Assembly (NCBI RefSeq): GCF_030269925.1
Contig: NC_085124.1
Span: forward strand, 8,184,001 to 8,248,000
DNA: 64,000 nucleotides
From: Bombyx mori
Lineage: Eukaryota; Arthropoda; Insecta; Lepidoptera; Bombycidae
Direction of reading: 5' to 3'
Shown: positions 26,485-37,524 of the stretch, piece by piece
How the letters are laid out: each line of letters starts with the position of its first letter
Position numbering within the stretch: position 1 is the stretch's first letter
Notes under the pieces: generated by a model
Told to the model about the DNA's origin: nothing
Database searches by the model: none
Seen by the model: the letters and a program-made list of their open reading frames with translations, nothing else
Translations under genes and position numbers: made by a program

Positions 26485-27049
26485 TTTGTACACTGCGTAT
26501 CTTCTTAATACCTAACTTTCTTCTGAATCAGATAATAAGGCAGACGCATTTTAATAATTTCTATATTAAAATACTTGGTAATAATCGCCCTACTCTTAAT
26601 GATGGCTATTGAGTGCTTTAGAATACTGTTAATTTCATTACAATTTGAAGAAATGAAAATTGCTGTTTCATTAGAGTTGCACCTTCAAAGATAAACTGAG
26701 ATTATTGCTATCTAATGGGTACGGGTGTAGAGAATTGTGGATGTAGGTACCTACATCATATTATTATCTAAGATGGTCGATTGAAATTTTAAGACACAAT
26801 ATAAACCTAGGTGAGCGGAGAAATATACGAATCACCGCGAATATTAATGAGCAATAAGGCAAATAAACATTGTAGGAATCAACCCCACCACAAACATTAC
26901 AAGACTACCTACTCGCGATTGCTGATTGAAAATCAGTGCTGCTCAGTTATAAAATAATAGAACATCATCACATTCACAATGAGAATATTTATCGTCATCC
27001 ACAATGTGTAAGCTAGACGGTATTTAGGTAATAAATGATTCAAACTTAC

Positions 27050-27112
27050 CTTCAAGAACAGATCACCAAAGTCATGCAGGGCAGACTGATGCATTATGGC
27101 TGTAGACATCAT
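27050..27112 (-). CDS. Tis11: Tis11 first coding exon (21 codons, start codon to splice donor)
   Basis: Seen: ATG at 27112-27110 (a second ATG follows directly), 21 codons reading MMSTAIMHQS then ALHDFGDLFLK, then G|GTAAGT at 27050/27049. The donor leaves phase 0, and exon 2 begins in phase 0 with NQTRPVQT. Known: vertebrate ZFP36-family genes also have a tiny first coding exon for a short N-terminal motif, with an intron right after it, so both peptide and intron position fit. An in-frame stop lies upstream at 27235-27233 with no ATG between, which fixes this start. It is too short to show up as an ordinary ORF. Likely role: N-terminal interaction or regulatory segment of the mRNA-decay factor. 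What remains is to confirm the junction with a transcript. Confidence 0.88.
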
Positions 27113-27706
27113 GTATGCAAAACGAACTCGACACTTAATCCAGATTTTATTCTTATTTCTTGATGTTTCTTTGGAAACTGATCCACTGTAGCACGAATAT
27201 ATAAGGTCGACGAACTCACTGTGAATTTTAGGTTAGCTGATGAAAAGTTCACGAAGACTTTTGAAGATGTTTCCAAAATCCTTGCGATTTTATAGTTCAA
27301 TTACTGAGGTCGTTGCTTTTTTGTTTATCGTTCGGTGATCAGTTTGTTTCCGAACTAGTTGGCCAAGAGGCGATTTTGTTCCCCCTCCAGATTTAAGCCA
27401 AAACAGTAATTTTGAACACAATTTCGCTATCGCAGCGAAAATGTACAAAACAGTCCTTTGTTTCGAAAAGTTTTTTACAACCTTTTTTTCGCGTCTATAC
27501 GGAAACACAAATTTTGGTCAAATTCTGCGCGAACTGCGTCAAAGTTAACTTCTACAATACAAACTTTTTTGTAGTTATCGACTTTATACTCCAAAAAGTT
27601 TTTATTCTAGTTGTATAAATCGTAAAATTTCAATAATAAATCGCAGCGTCAACGTCCGCGCAAAACGCACCACACGTACATTCCGTATCACGCTTGCTCG
27701 CGCACT
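27113..27706 (-). promoter_or_regulatory. Tis11: Probable Tis11 5' UTR, free of ATG for 566 nt
   Basis: Seen: reading leftward on the minus strand from 27678 to 27113 there is no ATG at all, whereas the opposite strand has several. At this base composition one would expect roughly ten. Depletion of upstream ATGs is typical of a transcribed leader. An initiator-like TCAGT lies at 27708-27704, which would give a leader of about 590 nt. One short ATG ORF of about ten codons begins at 27681, near the proposed cap site. A 5' UTR intron cannot be excluded. Boundaries are inferred, not seen. Confidence 0.5.
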
Positions 27707-27860
27707 GATCTTGTTGTAGTGTGGCACCTCGCCTTCGCCCGTTTCATCGTCGTGCTGCGGTTGGCGCGGCAGCGGGCGGGTGAATTTTGTTTTCAAATCA
27801 AACAGCGCGATCACGTTTTGGAACGAGATTCGTTTACCGCTCGGGTGCGTTCGGCCATTT
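27707..27860 (-). promoter_or_regulatory. Tis11: GC/CpG-rich candidate promoter of Tis11
   Basis: A GC-rich island (about 27640-27850) in AT-rich surroundings, directly upstream of the ATG-free leader. It has clustered CpG, GC-box-like CCGCCC stretches on the minus strand, and a TCAGT initiator at its downstream edge. No TATA box sits about 30 bp upstream of that initiator. TATA-like words occur further down the leader (near 27290 and 27200), so alternative starts are possible. Position relative to exon 1 is the main support. Confidence 0.4.
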
Positions 27861-30710
27861 TCGGACCCTGTTAAATTCCATATCTAAACACTAACAAATT
27901 TTGATTACACAAATCGTAATATATATAGTTCAAAAATACTATCATAAACTAATAACATGTTTTAAACTTCAATTACAAACTAAAATTTCAATTGCCAGTA
28001 ATGAAAAAGAGTCGATTGTGATTAAAGCTTAAGTCTGCTCATTGTTAAGATATGATATGAATATTTAAATTAAAGGAGAAAATAATAAATTATTGATAAA
28101 AGGAATAATTGTATGGGAAATTAATAAAATTGGCCACGTGAACCTATCCCTTCGGCAAATTCATATACTAGAACTTACTTTTGTTTAAAACAATAATATT
28201 AAGCCTAGTAATGATAGGAATATTCGCAAGTAGAATATTTACTATAATAATTGTAGGGATCTACATAATATTATATCTTCGATCAACATTTTTTGTAATG
28301 GCAGGATAGCAGTTTATCTAGGGACTACTGCTTAGCCAGGACGGATGAGCGAACCTGAGGGCTTAGTCAGAAGGGCTTGATCAAGAGTACGTTTATCTCG
28401 TTATTTTTTCATTTCACATTTACAAATTTTTCCACTATCTTGTTACACATAATGTTTGAGATACACCGGCCTATTGTTTCCGTCTTATCTACAGTGTCAC
28501 GGAATACTCGTATATATATTAAACTGGATAATGTCAAAACACAATCAAAACTGCTTTGAGTGTTAAAAATATTTTGGTAAAGTTATTATCACGCATAAAA
28601 CCCAAGTCCACCTTGGCACTAAACAAAAACTTGTGATTTTTGAGCTGAACTGAACTGGTTCTCTACCAATCGAGATGCACAAACAAAACGACACGGCGCG
28701 TCGAGCGTGCCCTTAACAACTTTAGTTACTAACAAATATTACGGGTCTTATGTACTTACTTACACAGGTGTATTTAAAAATAGTTCCGCACGATAAATTA
28801 TAATATAAATCTTATGTTATTATAGGTAGAAATTCATAATATTAATCCTTTTCAAAAACTAGGATAGGATACTTATACGTTCATAATGTTTTTTTACAAT
28901 GCATCTCATGTGAGGCCATTAAATATGAGCAATGAGGGATGTCGAGCGGTTGTCGTGTACCTATCTTCGCGTTAGTTTATGAGTTCATAACTTACTTGAA
29001 GAACAACATTTATGGCTGGCTTCTTTAAAAACAATGAATACGATGTTCGTTTTGAAAGTAAAATTTACGCTTAAAGTAATCAACCGACATAAATAGCTGG
29101 TAAAGTTTGTAAATCAATAGCACAAATACACGAAACTATTAGGCAGAAATACTTTAAATCGCTTTCGCCCATCTCTAGAGCGCTGTCTGTAGCTGCGCTC
29201 GACTGCGTCTCTCGAACAACTTTTTATAATGATATTCGTTGGTTGCAAACCCGTTCGACGGTTTTAGTCAGGTTTTAGGTTTATGAAGTACCGATCTTAC
29301 GGGAATCCAAACGAGATTGTTTCATGTTCACCATTAAAATGTTGATTTCATGTTTTCGCATTCCTGTTCATTGTCTTAAAAAAGTTAACAAGGGTTTTTT
29401 TTATAAAATCCATAGCCTAATATTTTATTGAAACTGCAATGAACGTTGAAAATTTTAATGAACGAAAACACATAGGACGGATACAAATTTGAATTAATTA
29501 ATTCATAAATAGAAGGATAATGTGTATCGCCGGAAGTGCTGAACATTTATCGGTTAAGATTAATAACAAACGTACCGAAGTGACGGCGACGTAAAATTGA
29601 AATTTAGACTTACAGTTTTAATCCAAATATTTGTTTTTTAAATTACTTATTCAGGAGGACATTGGTTTTCGGAATACTTGTTTTATGTGGGTTAAAATCT
29701 TAAGATTTGCTTGCTTAAAACACTAGACCTTATGTTATTCGTTAGCTCATAGTAGCAATTAAGCAAGATGATAATATGTCAAACACAGTGGTGCTAAGAG
29801 AACGTCTTATGATTTGAATTAGAGATTGCTTACCAACGCATACAATGTGTTTTATCAAAACATAGCTCAGATTATCTTGCCGGCTTAAACGTTCGCACTG
29901 AAGAAAAAACGAATAAGTAGTAATTTCAAGATTGTTGAAAATAAATTCACAGATAATATTGTTTACTTTATAATAATACGGTCTCCATAAGTACAAATTT
30001 CAACTTAACACTCCTGTTTTTCTTTGACAGCAAAATCGAACAAGCTTACTTATAGCTTTTATTTTATTGCTTAGCTACTGGTATCATTATTTACTCATGG
30101 GAAAAATTGTGTAATGAGATCTGAAATACAAACTCAATTAGGGATCAGCGTTTGATTAAGAAAAATTAACAAACTCGCACTGAGTTTTTTCCAATGTCAT
30201 GAATTTCTTATGCGAAATAATCCAAGTCTATAATTTAAAATGTTCAACTAGAATGTTTGGAATTGGATAAAAAAAAATCTCATTAGTGAAGTAGAAAAAT
30301 AAAAAAAGAATATGCGGGAAAAATTACCATTTTGTGTTTCATTTCATTAGGTTTAGTTATCCGCGATCACAAAAACTGTCTTTGGAATATCGAGTTACTT
30401 ATTGCTAGGACGTGAGTATTCCAAATTTTTGCAAAACTAAAAACCACTTGAAAAATAAACCGCGGAATTAAACATGTTTAATAAAGCGTATCGTAGTGAA
30501 GATGTATTCAATCAAAGAACTAAAATTATCTAAGCCAGATATTTTTAAGATATTTGTTATTACATCGACGGTTTGCCTATATAGGATACATTATACTTTT
30601 GGCAGTTAATAAGAAGGTGAGACTTGTGAGTGTAAGTGTATTGGAAATGAAGGATTCAATCCACAATGATCCAGGGTTTCCACAGCTTTAAGCCGCTTAA
30701 GCACGGACAA
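27861..30710. other. Gene-free stretch upstream of Tis11
   Basis: AT-rich, no credible ORF. A decayed repeat near 28330-28378 (GGACGGATGAGCGAACCTGA) resembles a block at 44285. A slightly GC-richer patch lies at 29165-29280. Distal regulatory DNA for Tis11 is possible but nothing specific is seen. Confidence 0.4.
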
Positions 30711-30953
30711 CTGGTGGTAGGACCTCTGGTGAGTCCGCGCGGGTGGGGTACCACCACCCTGCCTATTTCTGCCGTGAAGCAGTAATGCGTTTCGGTTTGA
30801 AGGGTGGGGCAGCCGTTGCAACTATACTTTAGACCTTAGAACTTGTATCTCAAGGTGAGTGGCGCATTTACGTTGTGGATGTCTATGGGCTTCAGTAACC
30901 ACTTAACACCAGGTGGGCTGTGAGCTCATCCATCCATCTAAGCAATAAAAAAA
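30711..30953 (+). repeat. Bm1-type SINE, 5'-truncated, poly(A) tail
   Basis: Runs from CTGGTGGTAGGACCTCTGGT through GAAGCAGTAATGCGTTTCGG to ACCAGGTGGGCTGTGAGCTC and AGCAATAAAAAAA. Closely matches the body of the full-length copy at 48543. The 30606-30821 antisense ORF is a shadow of it. Confidence 0.85.
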
Positions 30954-31433
30954 CCCAGAAAAAAACCATGAAACTAAAATAAAAAACCGAATGAATTTTC
31001 AAGGAACCTTTTAGGTACGCTTAGTAGCGATCTTTGCCTTATTTCATAATGGGTTAGTATCAAATAACGGTCACGTACTGCTTACTAATAAACTTATGGC
31101 GCTTCGTAATACAACACTTCGTGCGCAAACATCAGCATTTCGTTTGACAAATTGCAAAAAAACAACATGATATCTAATATATAAAAAACTGCGTCATTTC
31201 TATTTATTGTAATTGCGATAAAATTAAAATTAAGGTATCTTACTTTTTGAGCAAAATTAAACTTAAATAATGACTTTTAAAAAATTTGTTCATTATCAAT
31301 CTATTTCCTTACATAGTCAAAGTTAATAAAGGAGCTCAAAATCATGTAAAGATACCGTTACATACTAAACTAGATACTAACATACGTATGAAGCTAATAA
31401 AAACGTATTAAAAATTAACAGAACTATAGGTAT

Positions 31434-32137
31434 GTACAGTTTTGGCGCCGTGTCCTCATCGCAAAAATAGGAAACGACTTGTCGTTACCGAGTGTTGTGG
31501 CATCGATGCTTGGCGACGACGAGTCGTGGAAGGCGATGCTCGACTTCTGCGAGTGCACCATCTCGCAGAAGGAGGTGGCGGGGTGCGTGAGAGACGCACA
31601 ATCCCGCCGCCGTCGAGCGGAGGCCAGGGAGGCGGTACTCCCCCAAGCCCTGGCCCCCTAAGTATTTCGGGTCCCCCTCACATGTCGGTCTGGGGGCCGG
31701 CGAGGGGGGCCTAAGAAGACGACGTGCAAGCTGCTCTGTACACGTTTTACGCAAGAGCATCCGGGTGATGGAAGGCCGGCTATCCTCGACCCACGCTGGT
31801 TCTGGCCCAGCGGGGTATACCGTTGGATAACTCACTCTAACCGGCGCCATCTAGGCGGACTTCGGATAGCCTGCCGACCGAGAGGGCTGGTGGTCGTGGT
31901 GCCAACGACCGCCGATCCGGCGTCCCGAGGGGGAGGGTGATGGGAGAGATGTGCTCCGCACTAAATGCTTCACTTTCCCCCCATTGCCTTTTCATGAGTT
32001 CTGTCTCACGCGAGGTTTGGACGTTGGTTGTTGAGCGACAGGAGGTTTTAGTCAGTTCCACTCTGACATGCTTAGCCCTCCATCAGTGGAGGGCGGAAAT
32101 CCGGCGACTTCCTCCTGACAAAAAAAAAGTACAGTTT
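31434..32137 (+). mobile_element. 5'-truncated R1-clade retrotransposon with 9-bp target-site duplication
   Basis: GTACAGTTT at 31434-31442 is repeated at 32129-32137. The inserted element is 31443-32128, GC-rich and ending in an A run. It carries the end of ORF2 (31443-31661) and a 467-bp 3' UTR. The direct repeats and A tail show target-primed reverse transcription. The ORF2 end resembles that of TRAS/SART/R1 elements. Several GC-rich ORFs on both strands of the 3' UTR are shadows. Confidence 0.85.
31443..31661 (+). pseudogene. R1-clade ORF2 C-terminal remnant (72 codons)
   Basis: In frame from the insertion point: WRRVLIAKIGNDLSLPSVV, then a W-x5-DFCECTISQKE segment and an Arg/Glu-rich end, stop TAA at 31659. 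R1-clade ORF2 proteins end with just such a helix after the RNase-H-less C-terminal region. It has no start codon of its own: it is the end of a polymerase whose 5' part was never copied. No internal stop, so the insertion is probably not very old. Confidence 0.75.
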
Positions 32138-33340
32138 AAGCGGTATTTTATTTGTAAAAAAATATTATATTATTTTCAACCAACCAATTTTACCCACGTC
32201 GTAATAAAACTGAAAAATTATCACTTAGAATATTGATAAAGGGACTCTTTGTCAGAACAATAGAAGTTTTCATAGACACATTATGTAGAAGAGCCAAGTC
32301 AAAACAATGTGGACTTAAAACTGTTATTGTAAAACAAAGGGATTTTCAAACAGAACGATGACGTTTATTGTAAGTAGATTGTTACTGAAGACTCAGTAAA
32401 TTAAATTTGAGATAAGTTTAATGAGTATTTGTTTTTAGAAAATCAAAACACGTTATTATTTTCCAAACATAAATATTCCTCTGTACAGACAGACAGTCAT
32501 TAGGTACGTAATTTCCGTCGCATAAAATCTGTCATCTACCAGTGGTCCTCCGTAGCTCAAAAGACTGGCAACCCCCGAATCATACCTTTGAAAGTAAGCT
32601 CGGAATAAAAAACGTAACCTCCACGGAGGTTTTCCTACCATTTGCTCTCTTACCGGACCGAACTTAAGCGCGACTCATATTATCGCAATCGTTCATGGAC
32701 ACTTAACATACTGCATAAAACAGATCTGGCCACAAAAATGTACGGCATCGTACCTCCACGGAGGTGATAAGGCAATACCTATTTAATTAATAGCTCACTC
32801 TATACCTGTTCCATCAGACTCATTCTCTGCCGACATCCGGAGTGTCCCTATATAACTCTATTAAGGTCAACCAGGATTACCAGACGCTTTCACTATGCGG
32901 CAAGCCGATTCGAAATAACCTAAACTAACTCGACAGTGACCGCGAGAACTAAAGTATTACAAACCAAGGAAATTCTAAAACAAAAACACAAGAGACGAAA
33001 CCGTAAAATGAGTTTCCGTAAAACCTAATAGTCCACCAAACTAATAATACAAACGGAGAATAAACATCTCCTTGAAAAAAAAAAACATTCTACCTTCTTT
33101 ACAATTTAGTTAATTACGAAAGGCACAGGATGTTTAAGCCGATATGGCAGTTAATTTAGACGAATTTAAATTCAGCATTAATAGGACATCGAAGGACGGC
33201 GTGTTGAAAGACAAACATAATCTATACTAATTAAAATTTTGCTCGCCCACCTGTCCTGGTGAAACTGGAAAGGCCTCCGGGCCACCAATAATCCTTCAAT
33301 CATAAATTTTTTTATTTTAAAATGCGATAAATATGCGACT
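32138..33340. other. Unannotated stretch with repeated small palindromes
   Basis: AT-rich with a GC-richer part at 32500-32900. ACCTCCACGGAGGT occurs at 32617-32630 and 32752-32765. A 61-codon ATG ORF on the minus strand (32641-32456) spans the first palindrome, with no recognised motif. Confidence 0.4.
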
Positions 33341-33621
33341 GACAGTCATTGTACAGCCTTAGCCTTTTTTTAACACTGGGGAATCCATTTGCGGATACCC
33401 GGTCGATGGGGGTAATGGACCATGTTATGTCGGACTCTGGCGCGTCTAGAGTGGAAGAGGGAGATGAGGAGGGCCAAGGTCCTCCACCTCCCCCAACTCC
33501 TCGCAGGAGGCAATCGCCCCACAAAACTAACTACCAACTAAACGCCATCATGCTCCACCACACCGGTTACATCAAACCTACGGTACCGCAGTGCGTGCCG
33601 AAAGTACAACTAGTAGCCTAG
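33341..33621. repeat. GC-rich insert of unknown origin, possibly LINE-derived
   Basis: A GC-rich island of about 280 bp with a Pro-rich frame on the plus strand (no ATG start for the full frame) and Gly/Pro-rich frames on the other. Composition resembles the R1-clade elements in this window more than host DNA, and GGGGAATCCATTTGCGGATA looks retroelement-like, but I cannot place it. Confidence 0.3.
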
Positions 33622-34511
33622 AGATTTGAAATTTGGAGTAATTATGTATTCGTGTTACAGAATTATGATATCTTTTAGTGGTTTATTTGGGGGTGAGTGA
33701 TTAATAATAGTTGATATTTTTTGTAGTTGATTTGCGTATGAATTGTAACTTAATTATGTCAAACAGTTACCAAGCCCACAGATAGCAACCGCCCCTGATA
33801 GACAAAAGGCTGATCTTCAATTAATTAAAATAGCACTTTTGATGACTTCTAGATATGTAAGATTGTGACTGCAAGTTGTTGATTTTGAAATGCCTTGAAA
33901 ACATATTCGTATAAATATATACTCTGTTTGTTATTTATTTTAATCTCTAAATTCTATGGATTTGAATGACTCGGCCATTTATTCAATAATAAATTTTCGA
34001 TATCAACGATCGACATCAATAATCGATATCAACTTTAAGTAAGTTGATATCGATTAAGAAATGATCATTAAGCAAATCAGTGATTACGTTCAACGCTCTG
34101 AGGATGTAAATATTATAGATTCCTTATTAGTAGTAACATAACTGAGAGTTTATCAACTTTACCCAATGCGGGTCTGTACGCGGCCTATCTATAATCTCTA
34201 TTGCAGTGTCACCCGGTTACGTTGCGATTCACGTTGTTTATGCAACGTGTATTACTCAAAGTTACTTATCGGTTATATAAATTTCATTTCGTAAATTAGT
34301 TACAAATTCACGTAAATTCACAATAACTGTCGGATACTGTGTAGACTTGCTAGCTATTGTATTTGAAACAAATAGTATATTATGTCGACACGGATAGACA
34401 GTTTATCTGTTTTTAAATATAAAACTGAGCATATTGTGCTTTTCTGGTAAGGATTCCTTAGCCAATTAAACTTGAACTTCAAAAAAATAATATTTAAAGT
34501 TAATAAATACA

Positions 34512-34655
34512 AATATTTTTATTTATTTATTTATAACTTTCTTATACTAGAAAGTATAAAGGCGGACTTAATGCCATAGGCATTCTCTAACAGTCTACCT
34601 TAGGGGAGTGCAGAGATGAAGCTTGGTAGGTGTAGTGTGAAGGTGATATTACTTA
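34512..34655 (-). repeat. LINE 3' end with ATAA-rich tail
   Basis: On the minus strand GAGAATGCCTATGGCATTAA and GTCCGCCTTTATAC lead into repeated AAAT/AAAT units. This is a widely shared lepidopteran LINE 3' UTR. Confidence 0.6.
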
Positions 34656-34659
34656 AACA

Positions 34660-34780
34660 TATGTGTATATATAACATACATAATATTTATATATACAAAT
34701 ACTCGTACTTAAATAAATACATATACATAAATATATACATATACATATCATAAATATATACATATAAAAACATATTTAAA
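34660..34780. repeat. AT-rich (TACATA)-type simple repeat
   Basis: Irregular ATATAC/ATACAT repeats over about 120 bp. Confidence 0.75.
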
Positions 34781-35035
34781 CAAATTATTTTATTGTAATT
34801 GATCACTTAATTCAATTCTCAATTCAATACATTTTATTTATTTTAATTAACCCCGGGATTATACGGGATGACGGCCTTCAACAAAAAAACGGCTTTTGTT
34901 AAAATAATTACCTTATACACACATATTAGTTGCTCGCTCCGGGCATTTCAATATTGTAATAATTGTTACGTTATAATACTCATTGTAAAAGTGAATATTT
35001 AAAAAAAAATTTAATATAAAAAAAAAAATTAAAAA

Positions 35036-35125
35036 CAAAGACATGCCCGCTGAGTTTCTTGCCAATTCTTCAGGACGGAGGCTAGTTCTTGTGAATTGGC
35101 GGTAGTTCTTTTGACGTTCAACAAG
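35036..35125 (-). repeat. LINE C-terminal coding scrap
   Basis: Minus-strand frame reads YRQFTRTSLRPEELARNSAG, a peptide I associate with repetitive LINE ends in silkworm. Followed by T/A runs. Only about 90 bp. Confidence 0.5.
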
Positions 35126-35850
35126 TAGTACTTCCACTTATATTGAATAAAAAAAAATTGATTTTATTTGATTATATTAGAAGTGTGGTTAAAGAGTTGA
35201 AATAAAAAAAAAAAAAACGAAATCGACAACCATATCGCAAAGAAACCCTAAGGGTAATTAAACTGCAATTTACATGTTAGAAGCTAATGAAATTGCAGTA
35301 CATTTACATACACGATTCTACACGCGTGGATGTTCGAACTGCGATGTATAATCAAATAGGTAGTCGAAGTCGCATAATAGTAGTTCTAACTCATATAACA
35401 ACATAGTATTTTAATCTATCCTGTTTAGTCGATTGGCTTGCAAGAAATTGCATGAAAATATTAATGTTTCCACGTTAATAATGCTAAGAATTACAAATCT
35501 CTTCTATTACCGACCAGGATCTATATTAATTACATTGGTGTTACTTGTCCCCTGTTCATTTTATTAATGTTATAATGATTAATATAAAAATACATGTTTT
35601 ATAACTGTTTAATGTAAGGATAAAGTAGAAAAAAATTAAAGACTCAACGATTCTACAGAACAAAATAGATGTTAGCAATTTTTTAATCAACGAGATGTAT
35701 TTCCTGACATCTCTGAATATTTATATTGGAATTATTTATTGAATTTATGATTACGACTGGAAGAGTGAAACAACCATGTATTATTGTATGTACCAGACAG
35801 GCATGCTATTTGACATCGTGTCCCAAAGTGGCTACTGGTTTTGTTATTTT

Positions 35851-36128
35851 GCCTAATTATGCTGATAATCTCGAGAGGTTATACCAGCGAGTAGACGAGC
35901 TCACCGGGCTCAGCCTAGCGGATTTGCTAACACTAGCCCTACCAGGAGTAGTGCTTCGCAGAACCTCCCGCCGGATCGGAAACGCGACTAACTAAGAAGA
36001 TTTGGCGAGAAACTCAGTGGGCTGTGTCTGAGGGCTAATAATGACGAGAATAGTGACCGGTACTTGGGGTACCTAAAACACCTTTAGTGGATCGGGACGG
36101 GAGGATCCGAAATGGCGTCTTTTGGGCT
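35851..36128 (-). repeat. Jockey-type LINE 3' fragment
   Basis: GAGGTT...ACCGGGCTCAGCC, GCTTCGCAGAACCTCCCG, GAAACTCAGTGGGCTGTG, GTGGATCGGGACGGGAGGAT in the order of the 49986 copy. Diverged and with small deletions. Confidence 0.7.
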
Positions 36129-36689
36129 TGAAATACCAATGTGGATGCAAATAAAAAGTATGAGGTAGTCACTAACTACAAAGATTGAGCGTACAATAAA
36201 GATAGCAAGATTTTCCTAGTGTGCACCAACTCTTTCTCATATTCCACTTTAAAGCAATAATTGCTACAGAAATAAATTTCACATGAAATTTTGTGAATTT
36301 TTATTAATATTAAAATACTTATTTTAAAACCATTTGACTGAAATGACAAAACTGCAACATAAAGTTGTCTGTTGACTGAATTATTTATGTGTGTTTATTA
36401 TAATTAAACTCTAATAATTACTTACTAACCAATAAAAAGTCGAGCTCGATTACACTCAAGACGATACTTGTGACATCTGTAAATAATTTAATAGATGTAG
36501 AGCGTACGTGAGCAAGTAAACGAACAAGTGACGAATGTGACGTCACAAGAGGCTATCATACAACTACACCATCGTTATTAGATTATTAATCGCAGTAGCA
36601 TGAATTTATTATCTTGTCAAAAACACGTGTCTACAACACTAGCGAAACACTCTGCTATGTTTATAAGAAATATATGAATACTCGAACAT

Positions 36690-36980
36690 CTCTATATATA
36701 AAAATGAATTGCTGTTCGTTAGTTTCGCTAAAACTCGAGAACGGCTGGACCGATTTGGCTAATTTTGGTCTTGAATTATTTGTGGAAGTCCAGAGAAGGT
36801 TTAAAAGGTAGATGAATATATGAAAATGCTCGGAATTAAATAAAAATAACAATTTTGTTTTCTCTTTGATTTGTCCCCCGTCGGACGGATTCCTTTTGTT
36901 TGTTTTAAGTTTATTTCATACAAAAGTTTAAGTCTTTTATTTATCGATTGAGGCACTACAAAGTCTGCCGGGTCAGCTAG
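36690..36980 (+). mobile_element. Non-autonomous Helitron (291 bp)
   Basis: A|TCTCTATATATAAAAATGAA at the left and GCCGGGTCAG followed by CTAG|T at the right: intact Helitron termini and insertion between A and T. The interior holds the TCGAGAACGGCTGGACCGAT block familiar from lepidopteran Helitrons. No coding. Confidence 0.75.
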
Positions 36981-37420
36981 TATAAAATAAATAAAGTATA
37001 ACAGTTGGCAAATTAGTAATGTAAGTGGCTTAGCAAGATACACGTGTTTAACGTAAATTTGTGTAAAATAATAATAATTTTAAAATGTCCTTTCGCTTTT
37101 CAGTCATTTATCGTTTTACGCAAACACGAGGCAGTTTATCAGTTTAATGTTATTATGTGCAGAGTACGTGCGCATTTCCTAGTTTCACAACGATTAATAT
37201 CAATGTTAACATTCAATCGTTCATTACGCGAGAGACAACAGGATCGAGTGTATTCGTAATAGGGCTCTCAACAATCAACAAATTATTTGCGTCGTTTACC
37301 GATAACTCAGGGCTTGCTAAAATACTTCGTAGAGTGCGGGGTACTTGAGAGAAACATTATATTCACATGTGTGTCTTATTTGCTATTGATTGGATTTTAA
37401 CTTGAATAATGAAATATTTT

Positions 37421-37524
37421 TCGGTAGAACAGATGCCGAAGATCGGGCAAAGTGGAGGAGTTTAATTAGGAAAGCAGATCCTGGCACTAGATCGGGAAAA
37501 CGCTCGGAAAAAGAAGAAGAATGG
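37421..37524 (+). repeat. LINE ORF2 C-terminal scrap
   Basis: Frame reads GRTDAEDRAKWRSLIRKADP then a Lys/Glu-rich end. The DRxxWRxxxRxADP pattern is the end of an endonuclease-reverse transcriptase ORF of RTE-type LINEs. The surrounding ORF has a non-ATG start and is not a gene. Confidence 0.55.

Larger units (their letters stand above)
508..27049 (-). other. Tis11: Tis11 intron 1 (about 26.5 kb, GT-AG, phase 0)
   Basis: Seen: donor GTAAGT at 27049-27044 and acceptor TTTCAG ending at 508. The interior is AT-rich and holds jockey-type LINE 3' fragments, Bm1/LINE tails, an RTE tail, two Helitron remnants, hairpins and a 43-bp tandem duplication (listed separately). No host exon with good coding character was found inside. 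Stretches with nothing recognisable: 508-4874, 4993-6485, 7488-12122, 12504-13666, 14101-15903, 17129-18637, 19451-22020, 22103-23390, 23531-25438 and 25690-27049. GC-richer unexplained patches sit near 1090-1320, 2090-2450, 4440-4560, 5030-5200, 11060-11260, 12780-12900, 13380-13620 and 20870-21130. They could be enhancers or alternative first exons (inference). Confidence 0.85.

Noticed and set aside
27109..27300. 63-codon ORF overlapping the Tis11 start codon
   Set aside because: Its first codon is TTG and the frame holds no ATG, so it is not a usual upstream ORF.
30606..30821. 71-codon minus-strand ORF rich in Pro/His
   Set aside because: It is the reverse strand of a Bm1 SINE.
32456..32641. 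61-codon ORF starting MVGKPPWRLRF
   Set aside because: ATG start but no recognised motif, no splice signals and a palindrome inside; kept only as a remark in the surrounding region.
35726..35995. 89-codon plus-strand ORF
   Set aside because: TTG start and runs antisense through a jockey-type LINE fragment.
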